A stretch of DNA of 64,000 nt from CAWEQO01 sp963811225 (GCA_963811225.1 CAWEQO010000011.1:225051-289050), one strand, 5' to 3'. Shown: positions 25,854 to 35,351, counted from the first letter of the stretch. Numbers and translations are program-made. The notes: generated from the sequence alone by a model not told the origin.

Positions 25854-27509
25854 ATGTCACAGGCTTTTTATCGCAAGTGGCGTCCTCACCTTTGGGAAGA
25901 GGTGGTGAGCCAGGAACACGTCGTGCGCACGCTGCAGAACGCCATCCGCAGCGGTCGCTTCGGCCACGCCTACCTGTTTGCCGGGCCGCGCGGCACCGGT
26001 AAGACCAGCACGGCGCGGCTGCTGGCGAAAGCGGTTAACTGCCTGAACCCCGACCCGGCCAAGCGACCCTGCGACCAGTGCGAGCACTGCCTGGCGGTCA
26101 ACGAGGGACGATTCCTGGACCTGATCGAGATCGACGCGGCCTCCAACACCTCGGTGGATGACGTGCGCGCCCTGCGCGACAAGATCAACTTCGCCCCCAG
26201 CCAGGGCAGCTACAAGGTGTACATCATCGACGAAGTGCACATGCTCTCGACGGCGGCCTTCAACGCCCTGTTGAAGACCCTGGAAGAGCCGCCGCCGCAC
26301 GCCATCTTCATCCTGGCGACGACCGAAGCGCACAAGATCCCGGCGACGGTGCTGTCGCGCTGCCAGCGGCACGAATTCCGGCGCATTCCGGTCAACGACA
26401 TCGTGGCGCACTTGAAGCGCCTGGCCAACTCAGAGAAGCTGGACGTGGAGCCGGATGTGCTGACGCTGATCGCCCGGCAGTCGACCGGAGCCATGCGGGA
26501 CGCCATCTCACTGCTGGATCAACTGGCCTCGACCGGCGAGAAGATCACCCTGGTGGAGGCGCAGAACGTGCTCGGCACGGCGACCAGCCAGGCGGTGGTG
26601 GAGCTGACCGAGGCGATCCTGGCGGAGAACGCCGCCGCCGGACTGGACTGCATCCACCATGCGCTGGATGGCGGCACCGATCCGCGCCAGTTCGCCCGGC
26701 AGGTGGTGGAATACCTGCGCAGCTTGATGCTGATGCGCCTGGGCAACGCCGAACAGGTGGATGCCACCGCCGAGATGCGAGCGAAGATGGCCCAGCACGC
26801 CCAGGCGTTCGAGCTGAACCGGCTGATCGAGGCGATCCGGCTGTTCAGCAGCGCCGCCAGCGAGACGCGCAGCAGCTGGCAGCCCAGCCTGCTGCTGGAG
26901 CTGGCGCTGGCAACGTCGATCGAAGGCCCGGCAGTGTACGCCGTGCCCGCAGAGAGCGCGCCGCGATCTGCGCCGCAGCCGATGCAGGCCCCGGCCCGCG
27001 AAGAGCGCCGAGAAAGCCCGCCCCCAGCGGCGCGGCAGGCGCCCTCGCAGACTGAGCAAGCTCCACCCCCGGAAATGCCCCGGACGACGGCCGCCAAAGA
27101 CGCCGCCCTGCCCCAAAATGAGCCTCCCGCCCCACCGGCAGCAGCGAGCGGGGATGGGAAAGCGGTGAGCCTGCAAGACATCCTCAACCAGTGGAAGCGC
27201 ATCGGCGCAGTGGCCCGCAAGAAGAGCCAATCGGCGCAGGCGCTGATCAACTCGTGCAAGCCGATAACGCTCAAGGACAACCTGATCGTGTTGGGGTTCC
27301 AGTCTGATCTGCTGCGCGACAAGATGGCGGCGCAAGAGAACATGCAGATTACCAGCCAGGCAATCTTCGAGGTGCTGGGCTGCAGCCTGAGTGTGAGTGC
27401 GGTGGTGATGAACACCAAAGGCGGCGATCCCACCGATCTGGACGTCGAGGGTGATGGGATGGTCGGCACGGCGCTGAACCTGGGTGGGCAGATCGTGCGG
27501 AAAGAGTGA
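25854..27509 (+). CDS. dnaX: DNA polymerase III subunit gamma/tau
   Basis: A 551-residue clamp-loader subunit. AAA+ motifs are clear: Walker A GPRGTGKTSTARL, the four-Cys zinc module ending CDQCEHC, Walker B YIIDEVHMLS, sensor 1 LATTEAHKIPATVLSRC and the SRC arginine finger. Residues about 360-430 are a Pro/Ala linker, and the C-terminal 100 residues form the tau-like domain. I see no obvious slippery A-run for gamma frameshifting. It assembles the beta clamp at replication forks. The order dnaX, ybaB, recR is the usual bacterial one. Confidence 0.95.
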   Translation: MSQAFYRKWRPHLWEEVVSQEHVVRTLQNAIRSGRFGHAYLFAGPRGTGKTSTARLLAKAVNCLNPDPAKRPCDQCEHCLAVNEGRFLDLIEIDAASNTSVDDVRALRDKINFAPSQGSYKVYIIDEVHMLSTAAFNALLKTLEEPPPHAIFILATTEAHKIPATVLSRCQRHEFRRIPVNDIVAHLKRLANSEKLDVEPDVLTLIARQSTGAMRDAISLLDQLASTGEKITLVEAQNVLGTATSQAVVELTEAILAENAAAGLDCIHHALDGGTDPRQFARQVVEYLRSLMLMRLGNAEQVDATAEMRAKMAQHAQAFELNRLIEAIRLFSSAASETRSSWQPSLLLELALATSIEGPAVYAVPAESAPRSAPQPMQAPAREERRESPPPAARQAPSQTEQAPPPEMPRTTAAKDAALPQNEPPAPPAAASGDGKAVSLQDILNQWKRIGAVARKKSQSAQALINSCKPITLKDNLIVLGFQSDLLRDKMAAQENMQITSQAIFEVLGCSLSVSAVVMNTKGGDPTDLDVEGDGMVGTALNLGGQIVRKE

Positions 27510-27511
27510 AA

Positions 27512-27567
27512 AAATAAGCCCTTGCGCCAACGTCGTCGACGTTGGCGCAAGGGCTTATTTTTTTAAG
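27512..27567 (+). terminator. Terminator between dnaX and ybaB
   Basis: A perfect 23-bp stem (27512-27534 with 27538-27560, loop GTC) is flanked by A-run and T-run. It separates dnaX from ybaB, so ybaB-recR probably has its own promoter in 27568-27639. Confidence 0.85.
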
Positions 27568-27639
27568 ATTTTTGGAAAGTGGTAAAATTAAGGGGCTATC
27601 ACAATCAATTTTTGCGATGCCCAAAGTAAGGAGTAAACG

Positions 27640-27990
27640 ATGGCTAAAGGATACAATCGCCCGCCCGGCGGCAAGAAAGGCGGCGCGGGGGGCGGCGGAA
27701 TGATGCAGCAGATCAAAGCGCTGCAAGAACAAATGGAGCAGGTCCAGGCGCAGCTGGCGGAAGAGACCGTCACAGCCAGCGTCGGCGGCGGCGCAGTTAA
27801 GGTCACCATGACTGGCGACCAGCGCTGCAGAGGCGTGGAGATCGATCCCGAGCTGCTGGAAGATGCAGACGCCGAAATGCTGCAAGACCTGATTTTGAGC
27901 GCCGTGAACATGGCGCTGGACCAATCCCGCGACATGGCGGCGGAGCGCATGGGGCCGCTGTCGGGCGGTATTCCCGGACTCGGAATCTAG
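27640..27990 (+). CDS. ybaB: YbaB/EbfC family nucleoid-associated protein
   Basis: A 116-residue protein with the YbaB core: a coiled helix (LQEQMEQVQAQLAEETV), GGGAVKVTMTGDQ and the helical end ADAEMLQDLILSAVNMAL. A Gly-rich, basic N-terminus of about 20 residues precedes it (RPPGGKKGGAGGGG), longer than in E. coli. YbaB dimers bind DNA as small nucleoid proteins. It stands 20 nt before recR and is probably co-transcribed with it. Confidence 0.92.
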   Translation: MAKGYNRPPGGKKGGAGGGGMMQQIKALQEQMEQVQAQLAEETVTASVGGGAVKVTMTGDQRCRGVEIDPELLEDADAEMLQDLILSAVNMALDQSRDMAAERMGPLSGGIPGLGI

Positions 27991-28010
27991 CCGGATAGAC
28001 AGCAGGAGTT

Positions 28011-28619
28011 ATGCCCGTATTACCGGAACCTGTTTATAACTTGATCAATGCGCTGGAGCGACTGCCCGGCATTGGTCCGAAGACGGCCTCGCGGCTGGCG
28101 TTTCACCTGCTGCGCGCGCCGGATGATCTGTCGCAGCAGCTGGCCTCGGCGCTGCAGCAGTTAAAGAGCGCCACCAGCCAGTGCAAAGAGTGCTTTAACA
28201 TCACCCTGGCCGGGCAAGATGTGTGCGAGTTGTGCTCGGACACCCGGCGGGATGAGAGCAGCATCTGTGTGGTGGAAGAGCCGCTGGACGTGCTGGTGCT
28301 GGAGCAGACCGGGGGATTCCACGGGCGCTACCACGTGCTGCACGGAGTGCTTTCCCCGATCGAAGGCATTGGCCCGGAGAACCTGAAGATCAAACCGCTG
28401 ATCGAGCGGGTCAAGTCCGGCAAGGTGCGCGAGGTGATTGTGGCGACCAACCCGAGCATGGAAGGCGACGCCACGGCGCTGTACTTGCACCAGCAGCTGG
28501 CCGGGACGAATGCGCGGGTGACGCGCCTGGCGCGGGGCCTGCCGGTCGGCGGAGATTTAGAGTACGCCGACCAGAACACTCTGCTGCGGGCGCTGGCCGG
28601 ACGGCAGCAGATGGATTAA
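28011..28619 (+). CDS. recR: Recombination mediator protein RecR
   Basis: A 202-residue protein of normal RecR length. It has the helix-hairpin-helix (LERLPGIGPKTASRLAFHLL), a four-Cys zinc motif (CKECFNIT to CELC), and the Toprim domain (ICVVEEPLDVLVLEQTG, then ATNPSMEGDATA). A C-terminal Walker B-like region follows. With RecO and RecF it loads RecA on gapped DNA. It follows ybaB by 20 nt. Confidence 0.95.
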   Translation: MPVLPEPVYNLINALERLPGIGPKTASRLAFHLLRAPDDLSQQLASALQQLKSATSQCKECFNITLAGQDVCELCSDTRRDESSICVVEEPLDVLVLEQTGGFHGRYHVLHGVLSPIEGIGPENLKIKPLIERVKSGKVREVIVATNPSMEGDATALYLHQQLAGTNARVTRLARGLPVGGDLEYADQNTLLRALAGRQQMD

Positions 28620-28626
28620 AGAACTC

Positions 28627-28656
28627 AAACCGGGTTTCTCACGAAACCCGGTTTTT
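28627..28656 (+). terminator. Rho-independent terminator after recR
   Basis: The 12-bp stem AAACCGGGTTTC/GAAACCCGGTTT with loop TCAC is followed by T-rich sequence. It lies between recR and the converging toxin gene. Confidence 0.85.
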
Positions 28657-28659
28657 GTT

Positions 28660-29109
28660 TTAAGAAAATTCGCCGATCCAATGGACCCAGTTCGCCCCAA
28701 TAGAACGACAAGCGTTAACCAGGCGTTCATCAGCTGTGTACAATTTCGCCTTGACTGATTTAGCGGCCGCTACATAGACAGAATCGTAAGCTTTTCCTTG
28801 ATTGAGGCGCTTTGCCCAGATGAGCGCTTGTTTATTCAATCGTGTAGATGGGGGGATCCGATGGATGATAAGCCTGTCAAGATAATCTAATCCCGTAAAA
28901 GCCGATTCTTCGGAAATCAGTTTTAGATAGATGGAACGACGCAAGCCGGAAGTGGTTTCATAATCCCATAAGGTCGGAACATAAATTGCTGCTTGGGTTT
29001 CGAGCCAGGATTTCCACGCTCTTTCAACAGTTTTTGAGAATGGTAATGAGATGACCAGGGCCAGACCAATATTTGCATCCAGAACAATTCGATTTACTGT
29101 CCCTTCCAT
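28660..29109 (-). CDS. VapC-like PIN-domain toxin
   Basis: A 149-residue PIN-domain ribonuclease. The conserved acidic residues are in place: LDANIG near the N-terminus, WDYETTSGLR with the Glu, AYDSVYVAAAK with the third Asp and TADERL at the end. Its start overlaps the upstream antitoxin gene by 16 nt, as in vapBC operons. In the family, VapC toxins cut initiator tRNA or rRNA. It converges on recR. Confidence 0.85.
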   Translation of the reverse strand: MEGTVNRIVLDANIGLALVISLPFSKTVERAWKSWLETQAAIYVPTLWDYETTSGLRRSIYLKLISEESAFTGLDYLDRLIIHRIPPSTRLNKQALIWAKRLNQGKAYDSVYVAAAKSVKAKLYTADERLVNACRSIGANWVHWIGEFS

Positions 29110-29384
29110 AGGTCCTCATTTTCCTGGTCGCGCTCATCACGAACTTCTTCGATCAGGTTCCCATGGTAGACCTCTTGCTCTTCCCGAATCTGCCGGAGTC
29201 CTTCCAACGCCCGCTCACGCTGGGCCCAAACATCTTCCTGGTTCTGAACAACCTCCAGCCCGGCCGCGATCACTTGACGAGCCACATCGGATATAGACCG
29301 GCCTTCACGCTCCGCAATCTCCACCAAGGCCTGGTGCTGTTGTGGTTCCAGCAAAAGTTGCGCTCGATATAATTTTTCTGGCAC
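29094..29384 (-). CDS. Ribbon-helix-helix antitoxin of the PIN toxin
   Basis: A 96-residue protein beginning at a GTG with GAGAGGTGATCT upstream. The first 45 residues fit a ribbon-helix-helix DNA-binding fold (YRAQLLLEPQQHQALVEIA, then GRSISDVARQVIAAGL). The charged C-terminal half (REEQEVYHGNLIEEVRDERD) would wrap and neutralise the toxin. It is expected to repress its own operon at the repeats just upstream. Confidence 0.8.
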   Translation of the reverse strand: MPEKLYRAQLLLEPQQHQALVEIAEREGRSISDVARQVIAAGLEVVQNQEDVWAQRERALEGLRQIREEQEVYHGNLIEEVRDERDQENEDLWKGQ

Positions 29385-29403
29385 AGATCACCTCTCAAAT
29401 ATA

Positions 29404-29443
29404 ATTACACCTACATATTACACCTACACAATTAACTTGTCAA
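29404..29443 (-). promoter_or_regulatory. Promoter with overlapping direct-repeat operator of the toxin-antitoxin pair
   Basis: On the minus strand TTGACA (29443-29438), 17 nt and TAATAT (29420-29415) form a near-consensus sigma-70 promoter. The 12-mer ATTACACCTACA occurs at 29404-29415 and 29417-29428, offset 13 bp and covering the -10 box. Such repeats are a natural site for the ribbon-helix-helix antitoxin. Confidence 0.7.
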
Positions 29444-29497
29444 GAGAATACAAATAGGAATAAGCACGATTAAAGAGGGTAGCATTTGTGTCTATTC

Positions 29498-29522
29498 GTA
29501 ACGGCTCTGGCAGAGCCGTTAC
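29498..29522. repeat. 25-bp palindrome
   Basis: GTAACGGCTCTG and CAGAGCCGTTAC flank a single G. It lies downstream of the HerA-like ATPase gene and may end its transcript, though no clear T-run follows on the minus strand. Confidence 0.6.
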
Positions 29523-29544
29523 GCTTATTCTAAGTTCGTTAATC

Positions 29545-32067
29545 TCAAGCTTCGTAGGCGGGCACTTCTTTAATCTCCTCCCCCACCTTCAGAAGGTAAT
29601 AGGGCAGCCAGGCGACGCCGAAGAGCTGGACGTAGATGTCCTTTTTGTAGGGCGTCACGGAGATTTCGGTGACGTCGTTGGCGGTTTGAGACCAGCGGTC
29701 CTGCGCCTCGGCCTTGTCGCGCTCGAAGGCGGCTTCGAGTTCTTTGAGCTCCTTTTCGAGCGCATCCAGCTCCTGGCGCTCCTGCTCCAGGTCGGCCCTG
29801 GCCTTTTGCGTGAGGCGGCGCTTGGAAAGGGAAGAGGAGATGCTGCGCTTGCGGCCGCCCAAGAGGCTGAGGCCAAACTCGGCGATGGTGCCGAACTGCT
29901 CGGTACGGCGCTGGCTGACCTCGTCTTTCTGTTCGTCCACTTCCAATTCCTGGCGCTGGATGCGCGCTTCGAGGGCGCTGATCTTGCGTTCGTAGGCAGC
30001 TTTTAGCTTAGCCAGGTCGGCGTCCAACCCGGCCCGGGCGGCCTGGCTGCACTGCTCGCGGAACTGGGCCGAGGACTCATCCGGGCCGGTGTAGATCTTC
30101 AAGGCCTGGTTCGCGCGCACTTCAATCGCGCCGGAGCGGTAGATCCAGTCGGCGAAGTCGCTCTGCCAGCTCTTCCAGCTGCGCGTGTCGCTCCATTCAA
30201 CCGGCAGTTGGTCAAAGCGAGCATTCGGCAGGGGCTCGGAGAACAGGCTCTTGGGGTTGCGCGCCGGGGTTTTGAAATCCTCCCAGCGGATGAAGGGACC
30301 GTCAAAGCGCTCGACCAGAGCGGCGGTCTGGCGAGTGGTCTCCAGATCGTAACGGCGCTGAAGGTAGCGCACCTCGGCCTGGGCAATCAGCGCCGGGCGG
30401 TATAAGATGCTCTGCACCTCGACCTCCACGCCAGGACGGATGTTCAGTGCGCTGGAAGCTTGGCCGACGCCAAGCTCGTTGGGCAGGAAGTATTCGGCCA
30501 CGCCGGAGGGCAGGCTGGGGCGGGTGAGAGAATAGCCCGGAACCAGGTCCGGCTCGGCGGTGGGCTTGGGCCGGGTCGCGGCAGGTGGGGTCACGACCGG
30601 GGTCGCGGCGGGCTGTGCCGGAGCCGTTGGAGATTCACCCGGAGCGGCGGGCGGCGGCGCAGAAGGCTGCTGCAGCCGGACCAGGTCAGGGATCTGCGCC
30701 CGGGTCAGCGGTCCGGCCAGGTAGTTGAGCGCCCAACGGGTGCTGAACTGCTGCGGCTCGCGGCGGTGGACGCTGTGCAGCAGGAAGACGCGCTTCTTCA
30801 ATCCGGAGATCAGCTTATCGTAAACCGAGCGGTCCAGACCGCCCTGGGCGCTCTCCAGCCCATCCAGCAGGCGCTGTTTGTCCTGGTCGGTCTGCAGCCG
30901 GCCGATAAACCAGGTACCCATATTCGACAGGCCCTTGTAATCCACGTCGACCGGGTTCTGGGTGGCCAGCAGTAAACCGACGCCAAAGGCACGCGCTTGC
31001 TTGAGCAGGCGCAGCAGCACCGGGCGCGAAGGCGGGTTGGCGACCGGCGGCATGTAGCCGAGGATCTCGTCAAAGTAGACCAGGGCTCGCAGCCCGCCTG
31101 TGCCGCGCTGCGAGCGCATCCAGGTCTCGACAGAAGAGAGCAGCAAGGTGACGAAAAACATGCGCTCCGTGTCGGAGAGGTGGGCCAGGTAAAAGATGCT
31201 GTGACGGGGCTTGCCGTCGGAGGTGCGCAGCAGGGCCGGCACATCCAGCGGCTGGCCTTCCAGCCAGGTCTGGAACGAAGGCGTAGCCAGGAAGTTATTC
31301 AACAGCATCGCCAGGTCGAAGCGGCTCTTTTCCGGGAAGAAGTTATCGACCGGGAAAGCGCCCAGGCGCTCGAAGGGTGGGTTCTGCACCTGCAAGATCA
31401 GCTCGATCAGGTCGAGAGAGGTACCCTGGCTCCAGGCACGCTCCAGGATGTTCGAGAGGAGGATGTGCTCGCGCGAGCGCAGCGGATCGATATCCTGAAT
31501 GCCGACCAGACCGAGCAGGGCAGTGACGAGGCTGGCAATCTTCTCACGCAGGATCTCGCGGTTCTCATCCCAGGGGAGATCGGGCGCGGCGAAGGAAGAC
31601 AGCACGTTGATCGGCGTGCCTGCGCCCGAGCCGGGGGTATAGACGCCAAAATCGACCGCCTCCTGCAGCGCCAGGAGCTGCTCGCGGCCGTATCCCCAAC
31701 CGGCCAGGCCCTCTTTCCAGGTTTCAGCCGTCTCTTCGGCCAGCGCCGGCAGGCTCTTTCCCTGGCGGCGGGCTTCCTCGGGATCGATCCAGGGTTGGAA
31801 ATCGGACGGCAGCAGATCGGGGAAGTGCAGCAGCAGATTGGTCAAATCGCCCTTGGGGTCGATGATAATGGCGGGGATGCCCTGCAAGGCGGCCTCCTCG
31901 AGCAGGCCAATGCAGGCCCCGGTCTTGCCGGAGCCGGTCATCCCGGTGACAAAGGCGTGGGTGGTCAGGTCGGCCGGGTCGAACAGCAGCGGCTCTTGAG
32001 CTCCGCCGCTCACGTCGGCAATGCGGCCCAAGTAGAAATTCTTATTGTTGGATGTCGTAGCGTTCAT
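29545..32067 (-). CDS. HerA/VirB4-like ATPase with coiled-coil C-terminus
   Basis: About 840 residues, starting at the ATG after GGAGGGATCT; the longer open frame upstream is the shadow of the glycosyltransferase gene. The N-terminal ATPase has Walker A GMTGSGKTGACIGLL, IIIDPKGDL, and Walker B-like LVYFDEILGYMPP with LLLATQNPVDVDY, as in HerA/FtsK-like motor proteins. A Pro/Ala linker follows at about residue 500, then a C-terminal half with a strong coiled coil at about 680-800. The start overlaps the upstream glycosyltransferase stop by 26 nt. Cargo or partner is unknown; no NurA nuclease gene is adjacent. Confidence 0.75.
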   Translation of the reverse strand: MNATTSNNKNFYLGRIADVSGGAQEPLLFDPADLTTHAFVTGMTGSGKTGACIGLLEEAALQGIPAIIIDPKGDLTNLLLHFPDLLPSDFQPWIDPEEARRQGKSLPALAEETAETWKEGLAGWGYGREQLLALQEAVDFGVYTPGSGAGTPINVLSSFAAPDLPWDENREILREKIASLVTALLGLVGIQDIDPLRSREHILLSNILERAWSQGTSLDLIELILQVQNPPFERLGAFPVDNFFPEKSRFDLAMLLNNFLATPSFQTWLEGQPLDVPALLRTSDGKPRHSIFYLAHLSDTERMFFVTLLLSSVETWMRSQRGTGGLRALVYFDEILGYMPPVANPPSRPVLLRLLKQARAFGVGLLLATQNPVDVDYKGLSNMGTWFIGRLQTDQDKQRLLDGLESAQGGLDRSVYDKLISGLKKRVFLLHSVHRREPQQFSTRWALNYLAGPLTRAQIPDLVRLQQPSAPPPAAPGESPTAPAQPAATPVVTPPAATRPKPTAEPDLVPGYSLTRPSLPSGVAEYFLPNELGVGQASSALNIRPGVEVEVQSILYRPALIAQAEVRYLQRRYDLETTRQTAALVERFDGPFIRWEDFKTPARNPKSLFSEPLPNARFDQLPVEWSDTRSWKSWQSDFADWIYRSGAIEVRANQALKIYTGPDESSAQFREQCSQAARAGLDADLAKLKAAYERKISALEARIQRQELEVDEQKDEVSQRRTEQFGTIAEFGLSLLGGRKRSISSSLSKRRLTQKARADLEQERQELDALEKELKELEAAFERDKAEAQDRWSQTANDVTEISVTPYKKDIYVQLFGVAWLPYYLLKVGEEIKEVPAYEA

Positions 32068-34038
32068 AGATCCCTCCATAATCGTTCGGGGTCGGTAAGC
32101 GAGCCAGAAAGGCATCCAGAGCTTGCCATTCGGGCTCGGTGTGGTTGGTGTCACCACTGGAGCGCATGAAATCCGCGCCGGCTTTGTAGAAGAGGATGTG
32201 GGTGAAACCCTGCGAGCGCCAGGAGGCCAGGATGGCATCCGGATCTTGCAGGGAAAGCCAGTCGCGCTTCCAGCGGTCCATGGTTTCGTCTGGGGAGCAC
32301 AACGGGGTGCAGTAGTAGCTGCGCGGCTCCAGCAGCAGCAGGGTCTTTGAGCCCGCCGGCAGTTCGCGCAATCCCTCGACCGCCGGCCAATACCAGCCAA
32401 GATTATCGGTCAGGTAACTCTCCCTGCTCTCCAGGCCCAGCACGGTCTGCGGCGCACCCTGGCGTAAGGTCGAGAGGCCCATTTCGAGGGCGCTGAAAGC
32501 AGCCACCAACAGCACCAGGGCCGAGACGATTCGTCCCAGGCGCAGGCGCGGCAGGGACAGGCAGTCGAGCCCCAGGAAACCGGCTGCGCTCAGCATGGCA
32601 AAAGCTGGGAAAAGACCAAAGTAGAAGCGGGACTGGATCAGAAATCCGCTGAACTGGTTGCCCAAGGCCCACACGATCAGCCCGGGTACGGCGATCACGG
32701 CCGCGTTTTCCAGGACCGGGCGGCGCTCGGCGGGTAAAAGACGCCAACCCAACCAGGCCAGCGCACCCAGGCCTAAGAGCAGCGGACCGATGGCGGCGCT
32801 GTAACCCTCTCCGCCTTCGACGCCGAGGTAGGTGGCGCGCAGCGGCAGGAAAATCAGGTCGGTCCAATTGCCATACGGCAGTGAATGGGTGTAGACCTCG
32901 GTGCGAACGGCGTTCATGGCGCCGGAAGTGAAGAACAGCGGGTAGAGCGGGTTGCCGGTTGTGAGGGCATTCTTGACCAGCCAGGGCAGTACCGGCAGCG
33001 CGCCGCCGAGCGCATACAGGCCCAGGGAGCGCCAAACCGGGATGCCATCCTCGCGTCGACGCCAGAGATGCCAGGCCAGCGCGATTGCACCCACCAGACC
33101 GAGCACCCCGGCGGGATACTTTGTCGCCAGGGCCAGACCGGCGAATGCTCCCGTAAAAAACACATCCCGCCGCTGACCGCGCTGTCGGAAGAGGTCCAGG
33201 CTGACCAGCACACCCAGGCCGAGGAATAAGCTCATCCAATCGACGTAGGCCCAGCCGGCCGCCGCCACGACCGAGAAACCGGCCAGGAGCGCAGCCACAC
33301 CGGCCCAAGCGGGACGCAGATCCAGCCGCCAAGCGAGGTAAGCCAGCAGGCCGCTGACAGTGGTCACGGCGATCGCCCATCCCAACACCGCAGCGGCTTC
33401 AGCGCCTCCGAGCGCCATAGCCCAAGTATAGAGCATCTCGGTGTTTTGGGGCATGCCGGCTTTCATGATCCAGGGCAGGTAGGCCACCCGTCCGGCGTCG
33501 AGGTAGGCCTGCGGGAGCAGGAGGTGGTAGACCAGCGCGTCCCATTTGAGCGGCGGGGCCAGGGCGATGAACAGTGCCGCGAGCAGCGAGAGCCCGTTCA
33601 GCCCGGCAATCCAGCGGCTGAAGCGGTCACTCTGTCGCAGCAGGTCGGCCAGAGAACTCCACTGGCGGATCCAGGCGAGCGCCGGACGGAACAGCAGCGC
33701 GCCGAGCACGAGCGGCAGCAGCCACAAGAGCCAGCGCGGCAGAGCGATGGAACCGGCGAGGAGCAGCCCCAGCGCCAGGATGCCGGCGCCCAGGCCGGCT
33801 TGCAGCGCCACCTGCACCAGCGGCGGCAGTTCGTCGCGGCGGTAGAGGAGGAAACCCAGGCCGCCGCCGAGCGTCAGGATAACCGCCGCGACCAGCAGTC
33901 GCCAGACAGCCAGGGCAATGGCGAACCCCTGCTCAGGTGTGAAGGGCTTGTGCCCGGTGAAGTAGAGCAGGATGATGCCAAAGCACCAGGCGAGACCGAT
34001 GAGCGCGGTGACGATAAGCTTTCCGATTGGGAGGGCAT
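32042..34038 (-). CDS. Integral-membrane glycosyltransferase (PMT/ArnT-like), frameshifted near its start
   Basis: Intact from a GTG at 33817 to 32042 (591 codons), but coding continues upstream in the same frame for about 65 more codons (TALIGLAWCFGIILLYFTGH, a membrane helix) with no start codon. An ATG at 34038 in another frame (MPSQ) would join by one indel near 34020. The protein has about 12 membrane segments and the first-loop acidic motif KWDALVYHLLLP of GT39/GT83-type transferases, plus SRFYFGLFPAFAMLS. Such enzymes move sugars from lipid carriers to lipids or proteins outside the membrane. It overlaps the ATPase gene by 26 nt. Confidence 0.7.
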
Positions 34039-34092
34039 GTCCTAATTATAGTGAATTTACTGGTCTCGAGAAGCCTATCGAGGCAAAGAGAA

Positions 34093-34225
34093 GGCAATTG
34101 GGGATTGGTAATCAGGGATTAGGGGATTGGGGATTGGTAACCAGGGATAAGGCACCCGGGAGGCTGCGAGAGGAGCCCCGCGGATACCCAACCTCCTAAT
34201 CCCTGATTACCAATCCCCAATTGCC
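34093..34225. repeat. 31-bp perfect inverted repeat built from GGGGATTGG words
   Basis: Arms 34093-34123 and 34195-34225 are exactly complementary. Between them the left arm is partly repeated in direct orientation (GGGGATTGGTAACCAGGGAT). A similar low-complexity word occurs near 22800. It lies upstream of the glycosyltransferase gene and downstream of the lipoprotein gene. Confidence 0.75.
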
Positions 34226-34231
34226 TGGAAT

Positions 34232-34267
34232 AAAAAACCCCCGCAGGGCGGGATATCCCTGCGGGGG
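34232..34267 (-). terminator. Rho-independent terminator of the lipoprotein gene
   Basis: On the minus strand CCCCCGCAGGG and CCCTGCGGGGG (34267-34257 and 34248-34238) form an 11-bp stem followed by TTTTTT (34237-34232). Confidence 0.9.
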
Positions 34268-34289
34268 AGAGGAATGGAGGCTTTGGGGC

Positions 34290-35351
34290 TTATTGTCCCT
34301 GAGCCGCCTGATTGTAGATTTGGGGGGCCAGGTCGAGCATGGCCAGGCGAGCTTGTTCGGAGATGGTGGCGTCGCCGCTGCCGCTGAAGACCAGCCGGAT
34401 GGTCATGCCGTCAGCCTTGGCATCGTCGGACTGGTTCAGCTCGAAGTTCTTGTAGCTGTCGACCCAATCGAACACCTGCTGGAGCTGCTCGGGGGACAGG
34501 TAGACCTTGCCGAGGTTATTGGCCGACTGGCCTTTGCAAGAGCTGGCGTAGGCCGCGCCGGTTACATAGACGGACAGGTCGTCGCAGAAGCCGGCGATGC
34601 CGCCCTCACGGTGCCAGGCGAAGGCCAGGCCGGCAGCCGCGGAGCTGCGCCCGTCCAATTCCTGGTAGACCAATCGAGCCCACTCGGCGACGGCGCGCTG
34701 CTCGGCGGGAGTGGCAGCCTGGTCACCCTGGCCTTGCAAGATCACGTGACCGTCGGGAGTATCGGCGTCGAAGGACTGGTAGGTCGCGACGAAGTGCTTG
34801 AACTCATCCAGACGATCCTGAGAACTGAGAATGCCGGCGGCCAGATCTTCACCGCAGCTGCCGAAGGCAACGCCATTTGGACTGATTTCTGCGGTTGAAC
34901 AGCCCTGATCCTGCTCCTGCCAGATGATGGAAGCATCCGCGGACTGGACGTCGGGGGCTGAAGCGACCTGGACGGAACTGGCGTCGACGTTGGTATGGAA
35001 CTCGTAGGTCTTGCCCTGGTTCTGCAGCACAATCTTGTAACCGGGGGTGACCACCATGGCGCACATCACATCTTTGAGATGCACGCCCAGGCAGCTGTCA
35101 GCCCACTCGACCGGCGAAGCCTCAACCACCTGAATATCGGCGGGGTCGACGCCTAGCTGGGCAGCCAGCATTTCGATAACGGTCTGGGTCGCGCCTTGAA
35201 TGCCGGTCTGGGGGAGGTTCTGGGGCTCCTGAGTTGGCGCAGGCTGCGTGGGAGCCGGTTGGGTATTGGCGGGCGCTGCAGGCGCTGGGCTGCAAGCCGA
35301 AAGCAAAAGCACAAATAACAAGAAGGGTAGTAACAATTTTGATGTTTTCAT
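34290..35351 (-). CDS. Secreted lipoprotein of unknown function
   Basis: A 353-residue lipoprotein with signal peptide and lipobox (LLLSACSP), then a Pro/Thr/Gln-rich spacer (APTQPAPTQEPQ). A domain at about residues 55-130 (EWADSCLGVHLKDVMCAMVVTPGY) is a type seen repeatedly in Chloroflexota envelope proteins. The rest contains several Cys pairs (GSCGEDLAAG, GFCDDLSVY, ASSCKGQ), suggesting disulfides outside the membrane. It is monocistronic with its own terminator. Function cannot be assigned. Confidence 0.75.
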   Translation of the reverse strand: MKTSKLLLPFLLFVLLLSACSPAPAAPANTQPAPTQPAPTQEPQNLPQTGIQGATQTVIEMLAAQLGVDPADIQVVEASPVEWADSCLGVHLKDVMCAMVVTPGYKIVLQNQGKTYEFHTNVDASSVQVASAPDVQSADASIIWQEQDQGCSTAEISPNGVAFGSCGEDLAAGILSSQDRLDEFKHFVATYQSFDADTPDGHVILQGQGDQAATPAEQRAVAEWARLVYQELDGRSSAAAGLAFAWHREGGIAGFCDDLSVYVTGAAYASSCKGQSANNLGKVYLSPEQLQQVFDWVDSYKNFELNQSDDAKADGMTIRLVFSGSGDATISEQARLAMLDLAPQIYNQAAQGQ

